Below, piece by piece: positions 37,091 through 48,626 of a stretch of DNA of 64,000 nucleotides (positions within the stretch are counted from its first letter, which is position 1; every line of letters begins with the position of its first letter). This DNA comes from Adenanthera pavonina (lineage: Eukaryota > Streptophyta > Magnoliopsida > Fabales > Fabaceae): assembly GCA_026686845.1 (NCBI GenBank), contig JAIVEN010000021.1:24632001-24696000 (forward strand). The letters are read 5' to 3'. The notes beneath the pieces are model-generated. The model saw only the letters and a program-made list of their open reading frames with translations. It had not been told where the DNA came from and did not search any database. Both the position numbers and the translations under genes were made by a program.

Positions 37091-38227
37091 AAATTGTTGC
37101 AACTTTGACATTACGTCCTATTTCATCATCTCATCTAACTCGTTTATAATAAATCCGCGCTTTATATAGAGCCAAAAACAAAATATTTGTTTAAGGATCT
37201 ATATAATTTATGACTTAAATAATGTGGTTTTTTAATATATATTGACATTTTGATTATAAGTTAATGTATCCTGTCTAATACAAAAATAAATATTTCTTAC
37301 TTGTTACTAAACAATGAATTATGCCTAAAAAATAGAACAATCATTAACGGCTGTTAATTCTAACGGAAGGGTTAGGGTTATTAAGTATGATGTATTGGGT
37401 TCAATTCTAAAAATTAATAATAATTTCCTGTAATTTTATTAAAAATAAAAACATTAAATATAATTTAATAATCCAATTTAAACATTTACATTTGAGAATT
37501 TTGAACAGAATGAAATGAAATGAAACGGTCATTAATAAAATAGTGTGGAATGAAATAGAGTAAAGTGGAATGGAGCATAATATTTTATTGTTTGGAAGTT
37601 TTATAGAGAGAATAAACAATTTATTTGACCACTGTTTAAGAGTTAATACAAAATCGACAGACAGAATGTATTATAATTATCTTGTTCTAATATTACTTCT
37701 ATGAATTAATTTAGATAAAAAAAAAAACTAGTGGCTATTAGTTTAAGAAAAAATAAATTTATTTTTAAGTTTAAGAAAAAATAAATTTATTTTTAAGTTA
37801 TAATTAAATATTTATCACAACAAAAACATAAAAAAAAATCAGCTATCAAGTAAATTTGTAATCACACATTAATTAAAAAGTAAAGCAACTTGGGTTGAAA
37901 AGAAAAACTAAATTATGCATAAAATAGATATTAGAAAAATAAAGTCAACATAGTAACATAGTATAGAGAATAGGAAGTTTGATATAATGGAGAGAGTGAG
38001 AGAAGAAAAGTTAATATAGAAATGAGATTAGAGTTAGCGGTGCAATGCATGTTTATAGAGGAATGAAGATAAGTTTATTATTATGATATTAACTTTAAGT
38101 TATTCCATTATTAACCCCCAATTTGGGGGAATAGAAAACATTGATTTTATGATAATTACGGATGGTTTGTGAAGCCACCACTTGCAATCTCATTTCTTTA
38201 TAAAAAATTATTCTAAATAATGAGTAA
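37091..38227. other. Unassigned AT-rich DNA left of the nested Harbinger element
   Basis: No gene. A stretch at 37,500-37,620 (gaatgaaatgaaatgaaacgg) resembles, inverted, the subterminal sequence of the Harbinger family at 43,900 and 61,150, and may be a further end fragment. A perfect 27-bp duplication (agtttaagaaaaaataaatt and on) lies near 37,739-37,796. Confidence 0.4.
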
Positions 38228-38825
38228 GCCTTTGTTTGGGTTTTTTTTTTTCATAGAATGGAGTAGAATGACTACATACAAGGAATGTCTTCCTAAGTTA
38301 TCGTTAACCATTTTAAATCCAAATTTTGTTGTCCCCCAATTGAGTCAAGTATAGAGTGGTCAAGAATAAAGACCTCAATTATAAAATTACTCTTAATCAT
38401 ATCCTATAAAGCACACGTTCTAGCTGTTTCCCACAATAGTTTCCTTATAACTCGTGAAATAATTAATGTTTAAAAAATTAGACCGGACCGGACCGGATTG
38501 GCTAGTTCAATCAATTCCCGATACTAAGTCCAGTCCAGTCTAATTATAGATCTTAATCATCTCTTTTCAGAACCGATGAAAAACCGGTCAAACTAGTCTT
38601 TAACTAATATTGAACCGATTAAACCGGTTTATTTTTTATTTATTTTTTAATTTTTTAACATTTTAAAAAATGAAATAACATTAGTTTTAGTACTAAATAG
38701 TATTATTTTTTGTATAAATTTTTTTATTTTTTTATTATAATATTGTATAACTATTATTATTATACATAATTATTAATAATGATAAATTTACTTAACAAAT
38801 AATATGAAAAAATATTAATTGACTA

Positions 38826-39244
38826 TTTTGAATTCAAAATATGTTTACAAATGAATATTAATTTACTTAGACAAATCTTTTTTGTCTATAACCTCATACC
38901 AATCTATCGAATATTTATTAATACATACTCAATCGAATGCTACTTGAAAATGGCTATTCTGCTCAGAAATGAAATGTTCCAAATGTTCCTGGAAATTCTT
39001 GCTCCCATTGGACCATTTGTATCTATATGCATTAAGATCCTGATTTATGGATCTCTCGGTTCAAGAAATCAAAATAAGAGGATCGAACCAATTCTTTTGA
39101 CTCTTTTTCAAATTTGATAAATTTTGGTTGATCGTGTATTTCATTATAGTCCTATGATTCGGAGTATCATTTCCTATTTGATACCTTTGAATCCCATATT
39201 CAAAGTTTTGAATTCAAAATATGTTTACAAATGAATATTAATTT
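38826..39244. repeat. 39-bp direct repeats flanking the ycf2 insertion
   Basis: The two copies (38,826-38,864; 39,206-39,244) are identical by eye and begin TTTTGAATTCAAAATATG. One of them is the duplicated target of the plastid DNA insertion. Confidence 0.93.
38865..39205 (-). pseudogene. ycf2: Nuclear plastid insertion: chloroplast ycf2 fragment
   Basis: On the minus strand this 341-bp block encodes a stretch of plastid Ycf2: FEYGIQR, HRTIMKYTIN, LSNLKKSQKNWFDPLILIS, YKWSNGSKNFQEHLEHF and YSIDW in family order. Two codons are now TGA (one after LILIS, one before the VCINKYSID part) and several residues differ from typical Ycf2, so it is a decayed transfer. It is bounded by an identical 39-bp direct repeat (38,826-38,864 and 39,206-39,244) belonging to the host MITE. 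Confidence 0.92.
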
Positions 39245-40849
39245 GTTTAAATTTTAATATTAGGTTTTAAAACTTATTAATAATATTTTTTATTTTCCAT
39301 ATAATGTATAAAATTAAAAAAATATTAAATTTATTACCACAAGTTTAATTTTGGTTGAACAATGGTTGAATCGGTACCTTAACCGGTTCAATACTTAGTC
39401 CCCTTTTTTGAACCTTAGAAATAACATGTGACGCGCGCTTTTTTTTTTTTTGGCTTCAGCATCAAATCTTGCCACAAAAATATGTGATATTGTTGGTAAA
39501 CTTTTGCCTATTCAATTTGTAACTTCTTAAAGTTCACTAAAATAGTTGTTGACGCAAAAACTTTACATGCAACATTTAAAATTAATTTCACTTTACATAT
39601 ATGGCTTCATTAGCTTGAGAAGATAACTTCATAATGGTAAATGTTTGAGTGCACAAGCATACACCTTATAATACTCGGCTAAAATAATTATAAGATGATA
39701 TAATGAGAAATCAATGGATGCCATGGTTCGAGATTATTGTAGGTGAGATGTTATATGATATAGATAGATCCCATCTATCTAGAAAATAAAGACAATACAT
39801 TTTTTTCATAAAAAAATAATAAGAATTTATTTACACACTTTTTCATCTAAATTTACTTATAAGAGTGATATTGGAAAATAGTTATATCCATTATATTTAG
39901 GGATGAGTAATCGGTTTTTTAAGTTCGGTTTAATCGAAAACTGAAAAGCTGAAATGCCGAATTAACATGAAATATGCAACCAATCCTAATCAAATATGCT
40001 AAAAAAATAAATCGAAATATTTCTATTCAGTTCGGTTTAGCTTTTTCAGTTTGGGCCCTTAATGGGTCTTTGCTAGAAAAAAAAAATACAAACTACCTAG
40101 AATTATAATAATGAGCTTAATTAAAATCATGCATATATATATATATATAAGTAGAAGAAGACTACTTATAGGAAATTTATAAAGAAGATTCACTTTTTCA
40201 ATTTCACCCTAAAAAAGAAAAGACACATTCCTGAGCTCATCATGGGAATTAAGCCCATGATTTATAACTAAATAATAGCATGATTTATAAATTAACCATT
40301 TACTTCCTTGTATGCCATTTGTAAATAAAACCATATAAATTGACCAGCTCAAATTCAAAAAAACATGCCTAATCAATTAAATATATAAATTGAACAATGC
40401 CATTTTAATAAGGTGCTAAAGGATTTTGCCGCCCTTCAAAGTTCAACCTACGTTAAAAAAAAATCAAATAACCAACCACATCCACATGTATTAATAAATA
40501 ATAAAATTATATAGAGAGGAAAAAATTAATTCACCTCAATAAGACAATAACAACAGTCTATGATATGTCAACAATTGATTTCAAAACAATCTTTTGAAAA
40601 TCTACAAGTAAATAAAAGTAAAATTATATTGATAACTTATAAGAAAATCAATTTTTAACAATAAAATTAATGTATGTGAAGATAAAAAAAGAAAAATTGC
40701 ATTTTTCCATATATAGAACATCATCCAAATCTTCTTCTACTTCAACTAGAAGACAATGTCAAAGTCAATCTTGAACACAAATAAGAGATTGTACAACTTT
40801 ATGAGTCAATGAACTCCTAATGCATCAAGAAAATTGGAATAGTCAAAAC

Positions 40850-42720
40850 ACCCTTGGTCAAACATGAAAGAATGGAGAATCTAGGGCTGTTCAACTTTCA
40901 CCAATTCAAAATATCAAAATCATCTCTATCCATCACAATTTTTTCATTTAAGTATCGTTCAACTTCCATTTTACTAGCTTTTCTACTAAGGCACTCAGTC
41001 GTGAATTTTTTCTTTTCCGACTCAGGCAATTTTCTCACCTTTGCAGCAGAGTCAACATCATCAACTTCAACTTCTAAGTCAGCCAAAAGTTGCTCCTTTT
41101 AGTTTTTGTTGGAGAAATCATTTCTTTGTAATCATTATACAAAGAAAATAACACATCATTCACCCGTATCGCCAATTGTTCACCAACTTCACCAACATAC
41201 ATTTTGCAAAGTGCATATTGCATCCACTCCAATTTATATCGAGGATCAAGAATAGCAGCAACATAAATAAGTTAACTCATCTTTGAAGAATCTCCTCAAT
41301 AGTTGTCATATTTTTCCTTCATTTTATTAGCCATTAATGCTAACTTTCAATCATCACTCTTTGTCTACTCATCCAATAAGCGATATAACATATAAATTTC
41401 ATGGAAAAAATTATTGAATGTCACAAATAAAGAACCAGAAATACGCAGTGTCAACTTATAAAAATGACTCAAAACTATCATCATCTTCCTAACATTGACC
41501 CAATTATCAGTAGTAGGCACCACATCCCTACATTCAAGATCAATTCGAAAATAAGGATCTTTATCTTCAAATCTCTTGAAGGCAGCCTCAAATTTTTGGG
41601 CTATCTCTAACATTAAATAGGTGAAATTCTACCTGGTAGAGACATCCAAACTCAACAATTGCTTACTTTGAATCTTTTCATCATCACAACTCTCTTTAAA
41701 CTTTCTCATCCTGAGGTGGAACTGCCTAACTAAATGAATGACCTCTCTAACTTTTTTAATTAAACTTCCTACTTCTTTCAACCCATCAACAATAATTAAA
41801 TTGATTATATGAGCAACACATCTCATATGTAAAAACTTGCATTTCCTAACAAAACAACCTCGATTGGTATTTTTTTCTTTCAAATACGTAACAGTGATAT
41901 CATTAAAACTTGCATTGTCCACTATGACAGTGAATACCCTATCAATTCCCCACTAAAACAAACATTTTTTTAATTTCTATTCCAATCTCTCTCTCCATAT
42001 GACTAAAAATTGGAATGAAATTTAAAATCCTCTTGTTAAATTTCCAATTATTATCTATAAAATGTGCTATAATGCACATATAATTAATCCTTTGAATGGA
42101 AGTCAAAGTGTCTGTTGTGAAGCAAACCATTTGTTTCTTGTTAACTAGATAATTTTTTAATTTAATCTTTTTATCCATGTAAATTCCAAAACAATCACGG
42201 GACACAGTCCATCTAGAAAGAATCTTAAATCTAGGTTGAGTAACAGACATTAACCGCTTAAACCCCACCCCCCTGAACAAATTTGAAAGGAAACTCATCA
42301 ATAATGATCATGCATGCTAAGACTTTCCTAGTGGCTTCTTGATCAAATTTCCAACTAGTAAGAACTACATCATCATGTGCAATAAAATTCAAGTGTGATT
42401 GTCTAGGTTCTTTAGGAAGAGGCCGTTTCTTACAGGCAGCCATATGGTTTTTCAGTGAAGTAGTGCTATTCTTTTTTTAATCACAATAAAATTCTCTTTC
42501 ACAATAATTGCACTTACCTTTAATTTCATTTTTTTGATTGAAAAATTTTATGAAATGATTCCAAACTTCAGATCTTGGCTGCATGAATTTTCTTTTCCCT
42601 TTTTGAGTTGAAACCTCACTGGATGCTTGAGCTTGGGTTGAGTGCTCTCAGGAGCATCTCCAGTTGTTCCATTAGTGGCATCCCCCAGTTTCATCATGGC
42701 CTGGCATCTAAATACCATAA
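40850..42720 (-). pseudogene. hAT transposase with BED zinc finger, decayed
   Basis: Reads from a Met near 42,700 through a BED finger (SEVWNHFIKF, CNYCEREF, SLKNHMAAC; 42,580-42,440), with a frameshift just before it and a stop inside. The catalytic core keeps the first acidic block (TTDTLTSIQRINYMCIIAHF, 42,120-42,060), the second (VDNASFNDI, 41,925-41,895) and RCVAHIINL (41,830-41,800). The STRWNSTYL motif has its Trp changed to TAG at about 41,629. The C-terminal hATC dimerisation region (MEVERYLNEK, DFDILNWWK) lies at about 40,980-40,890. Frames change at least four times. It would bind and cut the element's ends if intact. Confidence 0.88.
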
Positions 42721-43071
42721 ATTAATACAAATATGTGAACATATGAATAAAACAACATATCTAATTTCTAGGTTGATGACATATGCTGGATTTAAATAAC
42801 AAAGTATAGTGATTCACTTTGATGATATGAAGCTTTTCGCATCAAGTATATTTCAATTTAAAAGATGAAGTTAATGTTCTAAGATGGTGTTATAATAACA
42901 ACACATAATATATGAAATATCTGAACAAGAGAAGAGAATGAACCATGACTTCAATAGGCAGAGAAGAGCGAGATTGGAGGCAGCTACTATGACTTCAATG
43001 TATTTAGTACGATGCACGTAACAGAGATTAATACAGTAGGTCTCCAGTCTCTTCAAGCTCGCCTCACAAGT

Positions 43072-43262
43072 TGTTGTGCCAAGACAGAGATGCAGAGAAG
43101 AAAAAATTGGAGTTACTAAGCTGTCGTGCCAAGAGTCCAAGATCGAGATGCAGAGAAGTGCGAGATTGGAGTTGCCAAGCTGCAGTGCCAACTTCCAAGA
43201 CCGCGATGCAGAGGAGTGTAAGCTGTCATGCCAATTGCCAAGACTGCGATGCGGAGGAGTGA
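43072..43262. repeat. Minisatellite in the 5' part of the hAT element
   Basis: Four successive units of about 40-65 bp share TGCCAAGA, AGATGCAGAG (or CGATGCAGAG) and AAGCTGTC/AAGCTGCAG words, with internal deletions. A partial unit lies at about 42,957-42,980. GC-rich compared with its surroundings, located upstream of the transposase start. Confidence 0.8.
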
Positions 43263-43931
43263 GACAGGAATGACCGAAGCTCATTGAGAGTAAGACATGA
43301 AAGGGAATCTAGACTGGGAATGAGACAAAGGGAGGGAGCAACAAGACAGGAGATGGAGTCGAGCTCGAGAGAAAGGAAGATGCGACCACATTGCCATATC
43401 CACACACATAATTTCCTGATTTAGGGTTTAAGACTATGAGTGGGGAGGACTTGGGGGCTAGGGCTCGAGTAGGCAGTGAAAGGTAAGGGTAAGGACTTCA
43501 GATTCAGAGCAGAGGGACTGAGGGAGCAGGGGGTGATGTGTTTAAGGATTGGGCTCAAATTGTGAGTTGGGTTGAAGCAATGATTGAGCTTGAACCTGAG
43601 GAGTTAGTCAATTGAGCTCAGTCTATGCATGTGTTTTAAAACAAAAAAAAACATATAGATATATATATATATATATTTCAGTCGGTTCTATCTATTTGGT
43701 TTTCTAAACCTTAAAACCGAACCGAACTGAAAATACTAAATAACTAAAAAAAATGACGAAAAAAAAATCGAATTAAATTTTGTTCAGTTTAGAGATCGGT
43801 TTCGGTTTGGTTTTGCTCATCCCTAATTCTATCTATTTTAAAATAACTTCCAAATAATGGTCTAATGAGACCGTTCTTTTTCCTCATAAAATTCCCAAAT
43901 AATGAAACATTTTATTCCATTTTGTTCTATT

Positions 43932-44533
43932 CAATATTTTAAAAACCGAATCGGACGTTGAATCAGAAATGCCACTAAATCATGGTTTTTATGATTTAAC
44001 AAATTAGATTGCCGGTCGAACCGGTGACAAAATAATTAAATAAAATAATATTATATATAATAATATATATAAAAAAAATAAAAGATCAAATTGTTAAGAA
44101 AATAAATTTAAGTGGTTCAGATTTATAATAAGTTAAAAAATTCATGTGTAATAACACTTGTTAAATTATTTTTAAAATATTTCAACATAATAACACTTCA
44201 TGATTATAATATTATAAAATGACTACATAATAAAATGAAAATTTTCATTTTTATAATTAGTAATTTTAATTTAGAAAGGAAAATAGTTTTTTTATTCTCT
44301 AAAAATTTTTATGATTAATATTTTTGGTAAAAACATTAAATTTAGATTAAATTTTATATAATTTAAAAAAACCGTCCGATTCTCTAAAAATCATTCCGAA
44401 TCCCAATTCAAAAGCTTGTTCAAAATAGTGTAATCCCTAAAACGATCTAAGACTGAAAAACAAGTCATTGTTATCTCCGGGTGACGATCCAATCAGTCCG
44501 ATTGTCCAGTTCGGTCTAGTTCTCAAAACATTG
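43932..44533. mobile_element. hAT-type MITE 2
   Basis: Inverted ends CAATATTTTAAAAACCGAA and, from the right, CAATGTTTTGAGAACTAGAC; internal CCGGTCGAACCGGTGAC. Eight-base flanks GTTCTATT and GCTTCATC differ only by T/C changes. Its ends match MITE 1. It interrupts the right part of Harbinger element A. Confidence 0.65.
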
Positions 44534-44671
44534 GCTTCATCCTATTATGTTTCATTAATGATTATTTCATTTTATTCCGTCTTAAACTCCTAAACATAGC
44601 CTAAGTCCCATTAATCATCATACTCAATTCTATTCCATTTCATTTAAAATAAAACCCCCAAACAACACTTA

Positions 44672-45030
44672 GACTTTGTTTGGTTGGGGCTTTTTGGGAG
44701 AATTTTAAAGGGACAGAAGGGAATTAAATCCACTCCCTTTATTTGATTCAAAAAATTGAGAGGATTTAATTCTCCCTAATCTCCTCCCCCACTCCTTGGT
44801 TTCTTTCCCCCAAATTAAGAATTTTTTAAAGGGATTGAGTAATCATACTCAATTACATTCAATTATTTTTAATTCCTTTCTAAACCAAATAAGATTTTAT
44901 TAAAATTTTTTCAATATACTCTCCTTAAATTTCATCAAGTAAAAAAATTTTAAAATTTCTTCAATTTTTTTCATTAAAATTTTTTTCAATCCCCTCTTTT
45001 TCTAATTTCCTCAACTGAACCAAAGGAATC
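44672..45030. mobile_element. Harbinger-like MITE
   Basis: The left end GACTTTGTTTGGTTGGGG is inverted relative to the right end (CTCAACTGAACCAAAGGAAT). The body is low complexity, rich in GGAATT/AATTCC words. The target duplication is not clear. Confidence 0.5.
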
Positions 45031-45131
45031 TCGGTCCGAAAATAAAAATAACAATGAGGTGAGTTGCAGAGTTTGATGAAATATCGTTAAAAAAAAAAAA
45101 GTCCCCGTATTGCCCAAAACACAACAAATTG

Positions 45132-45141
45132 GACACGTGGG
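45132..45141 (+). promoter_or_regulatory. G-box in the carrier gene promoter
   Basis: CACGTG at 45,134-45,139, in the context ACACGTGG, lies about 220 bp before the carrier ATG. This is a binding site type for bZIP and bHLH factors and for abscisic-acid responses; actual use is inferred. Confidence 0.4.
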
Positions 45142-45355
45142 TTCAAGCCGGAGTCCGGCTTCTAGGAAAACCAATAAACATGCTGGAATATTCTTACTGC
45201 CCTCTATGAAATAAAACGGTCATCACCGTCAAGCATCCTTCAACCGCCTCTTCTCAAGGAACCATCGGAGGAGGAAAGAAACGAAGGGAGTATAAGAGAG
45301 GGAAGGGAGTTTTGTTTTTTGTCTGCTGAGACATTAACGCGTACAGCTTAAGGCT

Positions 45356-48300
45356 ATGGAAGCTGAGGCGACTGCCACAACAGATTTTGCGCTAGCCGAT
45401 ACAGATATTAACTGGGACAGGTCTATTCACGAACGATCTTACTCATTTTTATGCCTGTGATTTTAGAAGTAACTTTCACTGGGAGAGTCAATAGACATTT
45501 CTGGGTTTTTGCGATTCGGTCCGTCTAAGCGACTGTGTTAATTTGGTTACATTGTGGCTTCTAGAAGCATTATTTGTTACATAAGGTGGCTTCAATTTTT
45601 GCTCTTAAAGAAGCAGAAATGATGTTTTGGTTAAGGAAATTAAAATGGGGAGGCACATATTGATTGAGTGGGGTTGGCGTTAATCCGGGAGAAGGAATAT
45701 TGGACCAAGGAGAAACCAAAAATTGCCTAAACGAACGAGTCAGTGATTTTGGATTGAGTCCGTCTAAAAACCTATTGAGTTCATACATTATTGTCTTTAA
45801 AGCGTGAAAATGATGGTAAGATGTTATCTCTTGCATATATATGCTTGCTTGTATGTCCAACTTTTTCTTCCCAGATTCCTTATGTCTTTAATGAACTCTA
45901 GTTAGTTCCGTTTAGCTTTTTGTCTGAGTGTGCAACACTACCCGACTAGAAGTAAGTTTGGAAATTCTCAAGTTGACCCATGTAACACACGCTGCTCTCC
46001 TAAGGGTTAGTAGGTTAACAGTAGGTGAGCTTGGAGTCTCGATAAAACTTGAAGACCTCCTACGAGTAATTGAAGTATGCCATTTAGAACAACATTCACT
46101 TCCATGTTTGAGCAGTAGTTCTCCTTTAAGTTTGACCTCCTTCGTTCTTGGAGGGATTTTATGCGCCCCTAATTATTATTTAATATCAGGCTCTTGCTTT
46201 TGCACAAGGTGGATCTTTAGATGTGATTCTATTTATTATTATTATTATAATGACTTGGTCTTATTGTTCCTTCAACCTCTGATTTGATGTAGTTGAAAGT
46301 AGACTGGGAAGTGTGTACTGAAATTTTTTATAACCTCAATGGTCTAATCAGGTTGGATAAGACCAAATTTCATGTAATTGGTGCTGTACTCTTCACTGCT
46401 CAATCAGCCTTGCTTCATCCAACAGCAGTGGTAAAGACAAGAATGCAAGTAGCTGGATCTGGACTCTCTCACATGAGAGGAACATCCGTATTTACTCACA
46501 TATTAAGAAATGATGGTATTCCTGGACTCTTTAGAGGTTTTGGTACTTCTGCTATTGGATCATTGCCTGGCAGAGTCCTAGCTCTAACATCACTTGAGAT
46601 GTCAAAAGACTTCATGTTAAAATACACTGAACGTTTTGATATGCCAGAAGCATCACGTATTGGCATTGCAAATGGAGTGGCAGGCATGTTTTCAAATTTA
46701 GTGTCTTGTGTATACTATGTGCCTTTGGAGGTGGTATGTAATCTTTCTCTGTTTTCATAGTCCATCGTAGTTTACTTTTTACTGGGATATGTTATTGTAT
46801 ATACTGGAGTCAATTCAGACATGCATTAAAGTCCATGTAACCTGGTATCAGAATTTAAACTGAATCTATGACCTATAAGAATTTTTCTTGCGAAATCTTG
46901 TTAATTTCCTCCTTAGTCCTATGGTGTTTGTTTATTGTCTTCTCAGATCTGCCAGAGGCTAATGGTACAAGGTCTTCCTGGAACTACATATTGCAATGGG
47001 GCATTTGATGTTGTTCATAAAGTTATGAAGGCTGAAGGCCTCCGTGGCATTTATAGAGGCTTTGGATTAACAGCTGTAACTCAGTCACCAGCATCTGCAC
47101 TTTGGTGGGGTTCATATGGTGTAGCACAACACATCATTTGGAGGCATGTTCTGTCTTAGAGCAATCTATTAAATATTCTTATAGTTTATTCCTTCCTTTG
47201 TCACTTTTTATTTATATATGCTTTTTTTTCAGGAGTTTAGGCTATAGAGATGGCATAGAGAGAAAACCTTCACATATGGAAATGGTGATTGTCCAGGCTA
47301 CGGCAGGGATGGTAGCTGGTGCTTGTTCCTCTGTTATAACTACTCCAATAGATACTGTAAAAACACGGCTTCAGGTATATAAAGCTTCTCATTCTGTGGC
47401 ATCGTTACTTCAACTAGAAGGTCAAGGTTTTTGATTGAATTTTAATGCCCATTAGTTGAATATCTCATTTATGGAAAGGCACATTTTCTTTTTGGTTTTG
47501 ATTGTAATATCATTAATTGGTTTGCCTCTTTTGACTTGCACAAAGGTTATGGACAACTATGGTGGTGGAAGACCATCAATATTGAAGACAACAAAGACAC
47601 TCCTCAAGGAAGATGGATGGTGGGGGTTTTACAGGGGCTTCGGACCTCGGTTTTTGAATATGTCACTTTATGGAACTACAATGATTGTTACCTATGAACT
47701 GATAAGTATGTCACGTCTCTATTTATTCTGGCGTTTCTTTTCTGTAATGGCTTCTTGAAATGATGGACACTGTCTTTTATTATCACATATATTCATTTGT
47801 GCAATTTCAACCTATACATTGTATGCAGAAGTTGATGATGCCTTTATCCTCCCTCTGTTCCTTCATAAGTTTGGTTGGTGTTGAGGAATGTTTATTGAGT
47901 TTGTTTTTGAACTCCTTAGTCTTTACTCTTTAGATGTCAAAAAACTCAGTTGACAGCTGGGAAAGATGGCTCTAATAGTTTAATTAGTATAATGGATAAT
48001 TAGTTTTTAGGGAAATTGGTTATTATTTGATGGAGACCCAAGTAGGTGGAGGAATCCTTCCTCAAAATCTAGTTATTAAGGTGGAAGAATCAACCTACAT
48101 AATTATCCTATAAAGCATTTTATGTTGCTCAATGTAGGATTTAGATATCTCATACTACCTTCTATCATTATCACTAAAGGAGTCGACATAAATAATCATC
48201 TAATAATTAATATTTATATTAGATTGGTTTGAATTTAAATAGGGATCATATCCTATTAGTTGATTAAGAGTACTATCCTATTGAAACTCTTCTTAATAAG

Positions 48301-48626
48301 TCTATAAACAGGAATTCAGTATGGTGCCATAAATCCAATGCTTAAGAAATCCTATCCTCAGAATGGCTTGAAGAATTTAGTCAGTTCACACATAAATCCC
48401 TCGTGATTTTATGCAATTGTGGAGGCAATTAAGTAAGCTCCTTTTTGTGACTATTATTCTTTTAATTATTGAAATTATTTTTCCTACACCATCTGTGAAG
48501 TGACCTTGTTATGATTCTGGTTTTGAAATCTTATCATTTTGATTCAGCTAAGCTCTATGTTCTTATTCTGTCTCCCTTTTAACAGAAAGATTATCCATAC
48601 AACGGGGTCTGAGATCATTTGCTTGA
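45356..48626 (+). CDS. Mitochondrial carrier protein, SLC25A44-like
   Basis: Six coding exons: 45356-45420, 46352-46733, 46947-47143, 47233-47374, 47546-47705, 48586-48626; 329 codons with stop, 328 aa. Three tandem carrier repeats form six membrane helices of an inner mitochondrial membrane transporter. Signatures: HPTAVVKTRMQ (44-54, the acidic position is Ala), VPLEVICQR (145-153, degenerate) and TTPIDTVKTRLQ (251-262, canonical). GIYRGF and GFYRGFGPR end repeats 2 and 3. This atypical pattern is that of plant proteins related to human SLC25A44, a branched-chain amino-acid carrier; the plant substrate is not known from sequence. Intron 3 needs a GC donor (AG/GCATGT) to stay in frame and keep the conserved IWR-x-LGY join. 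The C-terminus is KRLSIQRGLRSFA. Intact. Confidence 0.93.

Larger units (their letters stand above)
38464..39417. mobile_element. hAT-type MITE 1, containing a plastid insertion
   Basis: Inverted ends TAATGTTTAAAAAATTAGAC and, from the right, TAAGGTTCAAAAAAGGGGAC; target duplication GAAATAAT (38,456-38,463) and GAAATAAC (39,418-39,425), 7 of 8 bases equal. Subterminal ACCGG and AACCGGTT words link it to MITE 2. Removing the ycf2 insertion with one 39-bp repeat leaves about 574 bp, close to MITE 2's 602 bp. Confidence 0.75.
39898..43825 (-). mobile_element. Ac-like hAT transposon, 3.9 kb
   Basis: Inverted ends TAGGGATGAG at both termini (39,898 and, reversed, 43,825), followed by CGGTTT/AACCGAA-rich subterminal sequence on both sides. 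Flanked by ATTATATT (39,890-39,897) and ATTCTATC (43,826-43,833), an 8-bp duplication with two changes. Contains one decayed transposase on the minus strand and a minisatellite upstream of it. Inserted in Harbinger element A; element B shows the empty site near 61,065. Confidence 0.87.
38228..44601. mobile_element. PIF/Harbinger-type element A, hosting nested insertions
   Basis: Inverted ends GCCTTTGTTTGGG (38,228) and, as reverse complement, GGCTATGTTTAGG (44,601) are flanked by TAA on both sides (38,225-38,227 and 44,602-44,604), the Harbinger target duplication. The outer parts match element B at 58,437-61,239: left parts share TTCTTGTCC/TTGTTGTCC, GTGGTCAAG and CAATTATAAAATTA words; right parts share AAGAATTTATT, CACACTTTTT, CCGTTC and TGAAACATTT. 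Inside are a hAT MITE (38,464-39,417), a hAT element (39,898-43,825) and another hAT MITE (43,932-44,533). Without them it would be under 1 kb and has no coding remnants of its own that I can see. Confidence 0.75.

Noticed and set aside
38851..39117. 88-codon plus-strand frame
   Set aside because: Antisense of the ycf2 insertion; the real similarity is on the minus strand.
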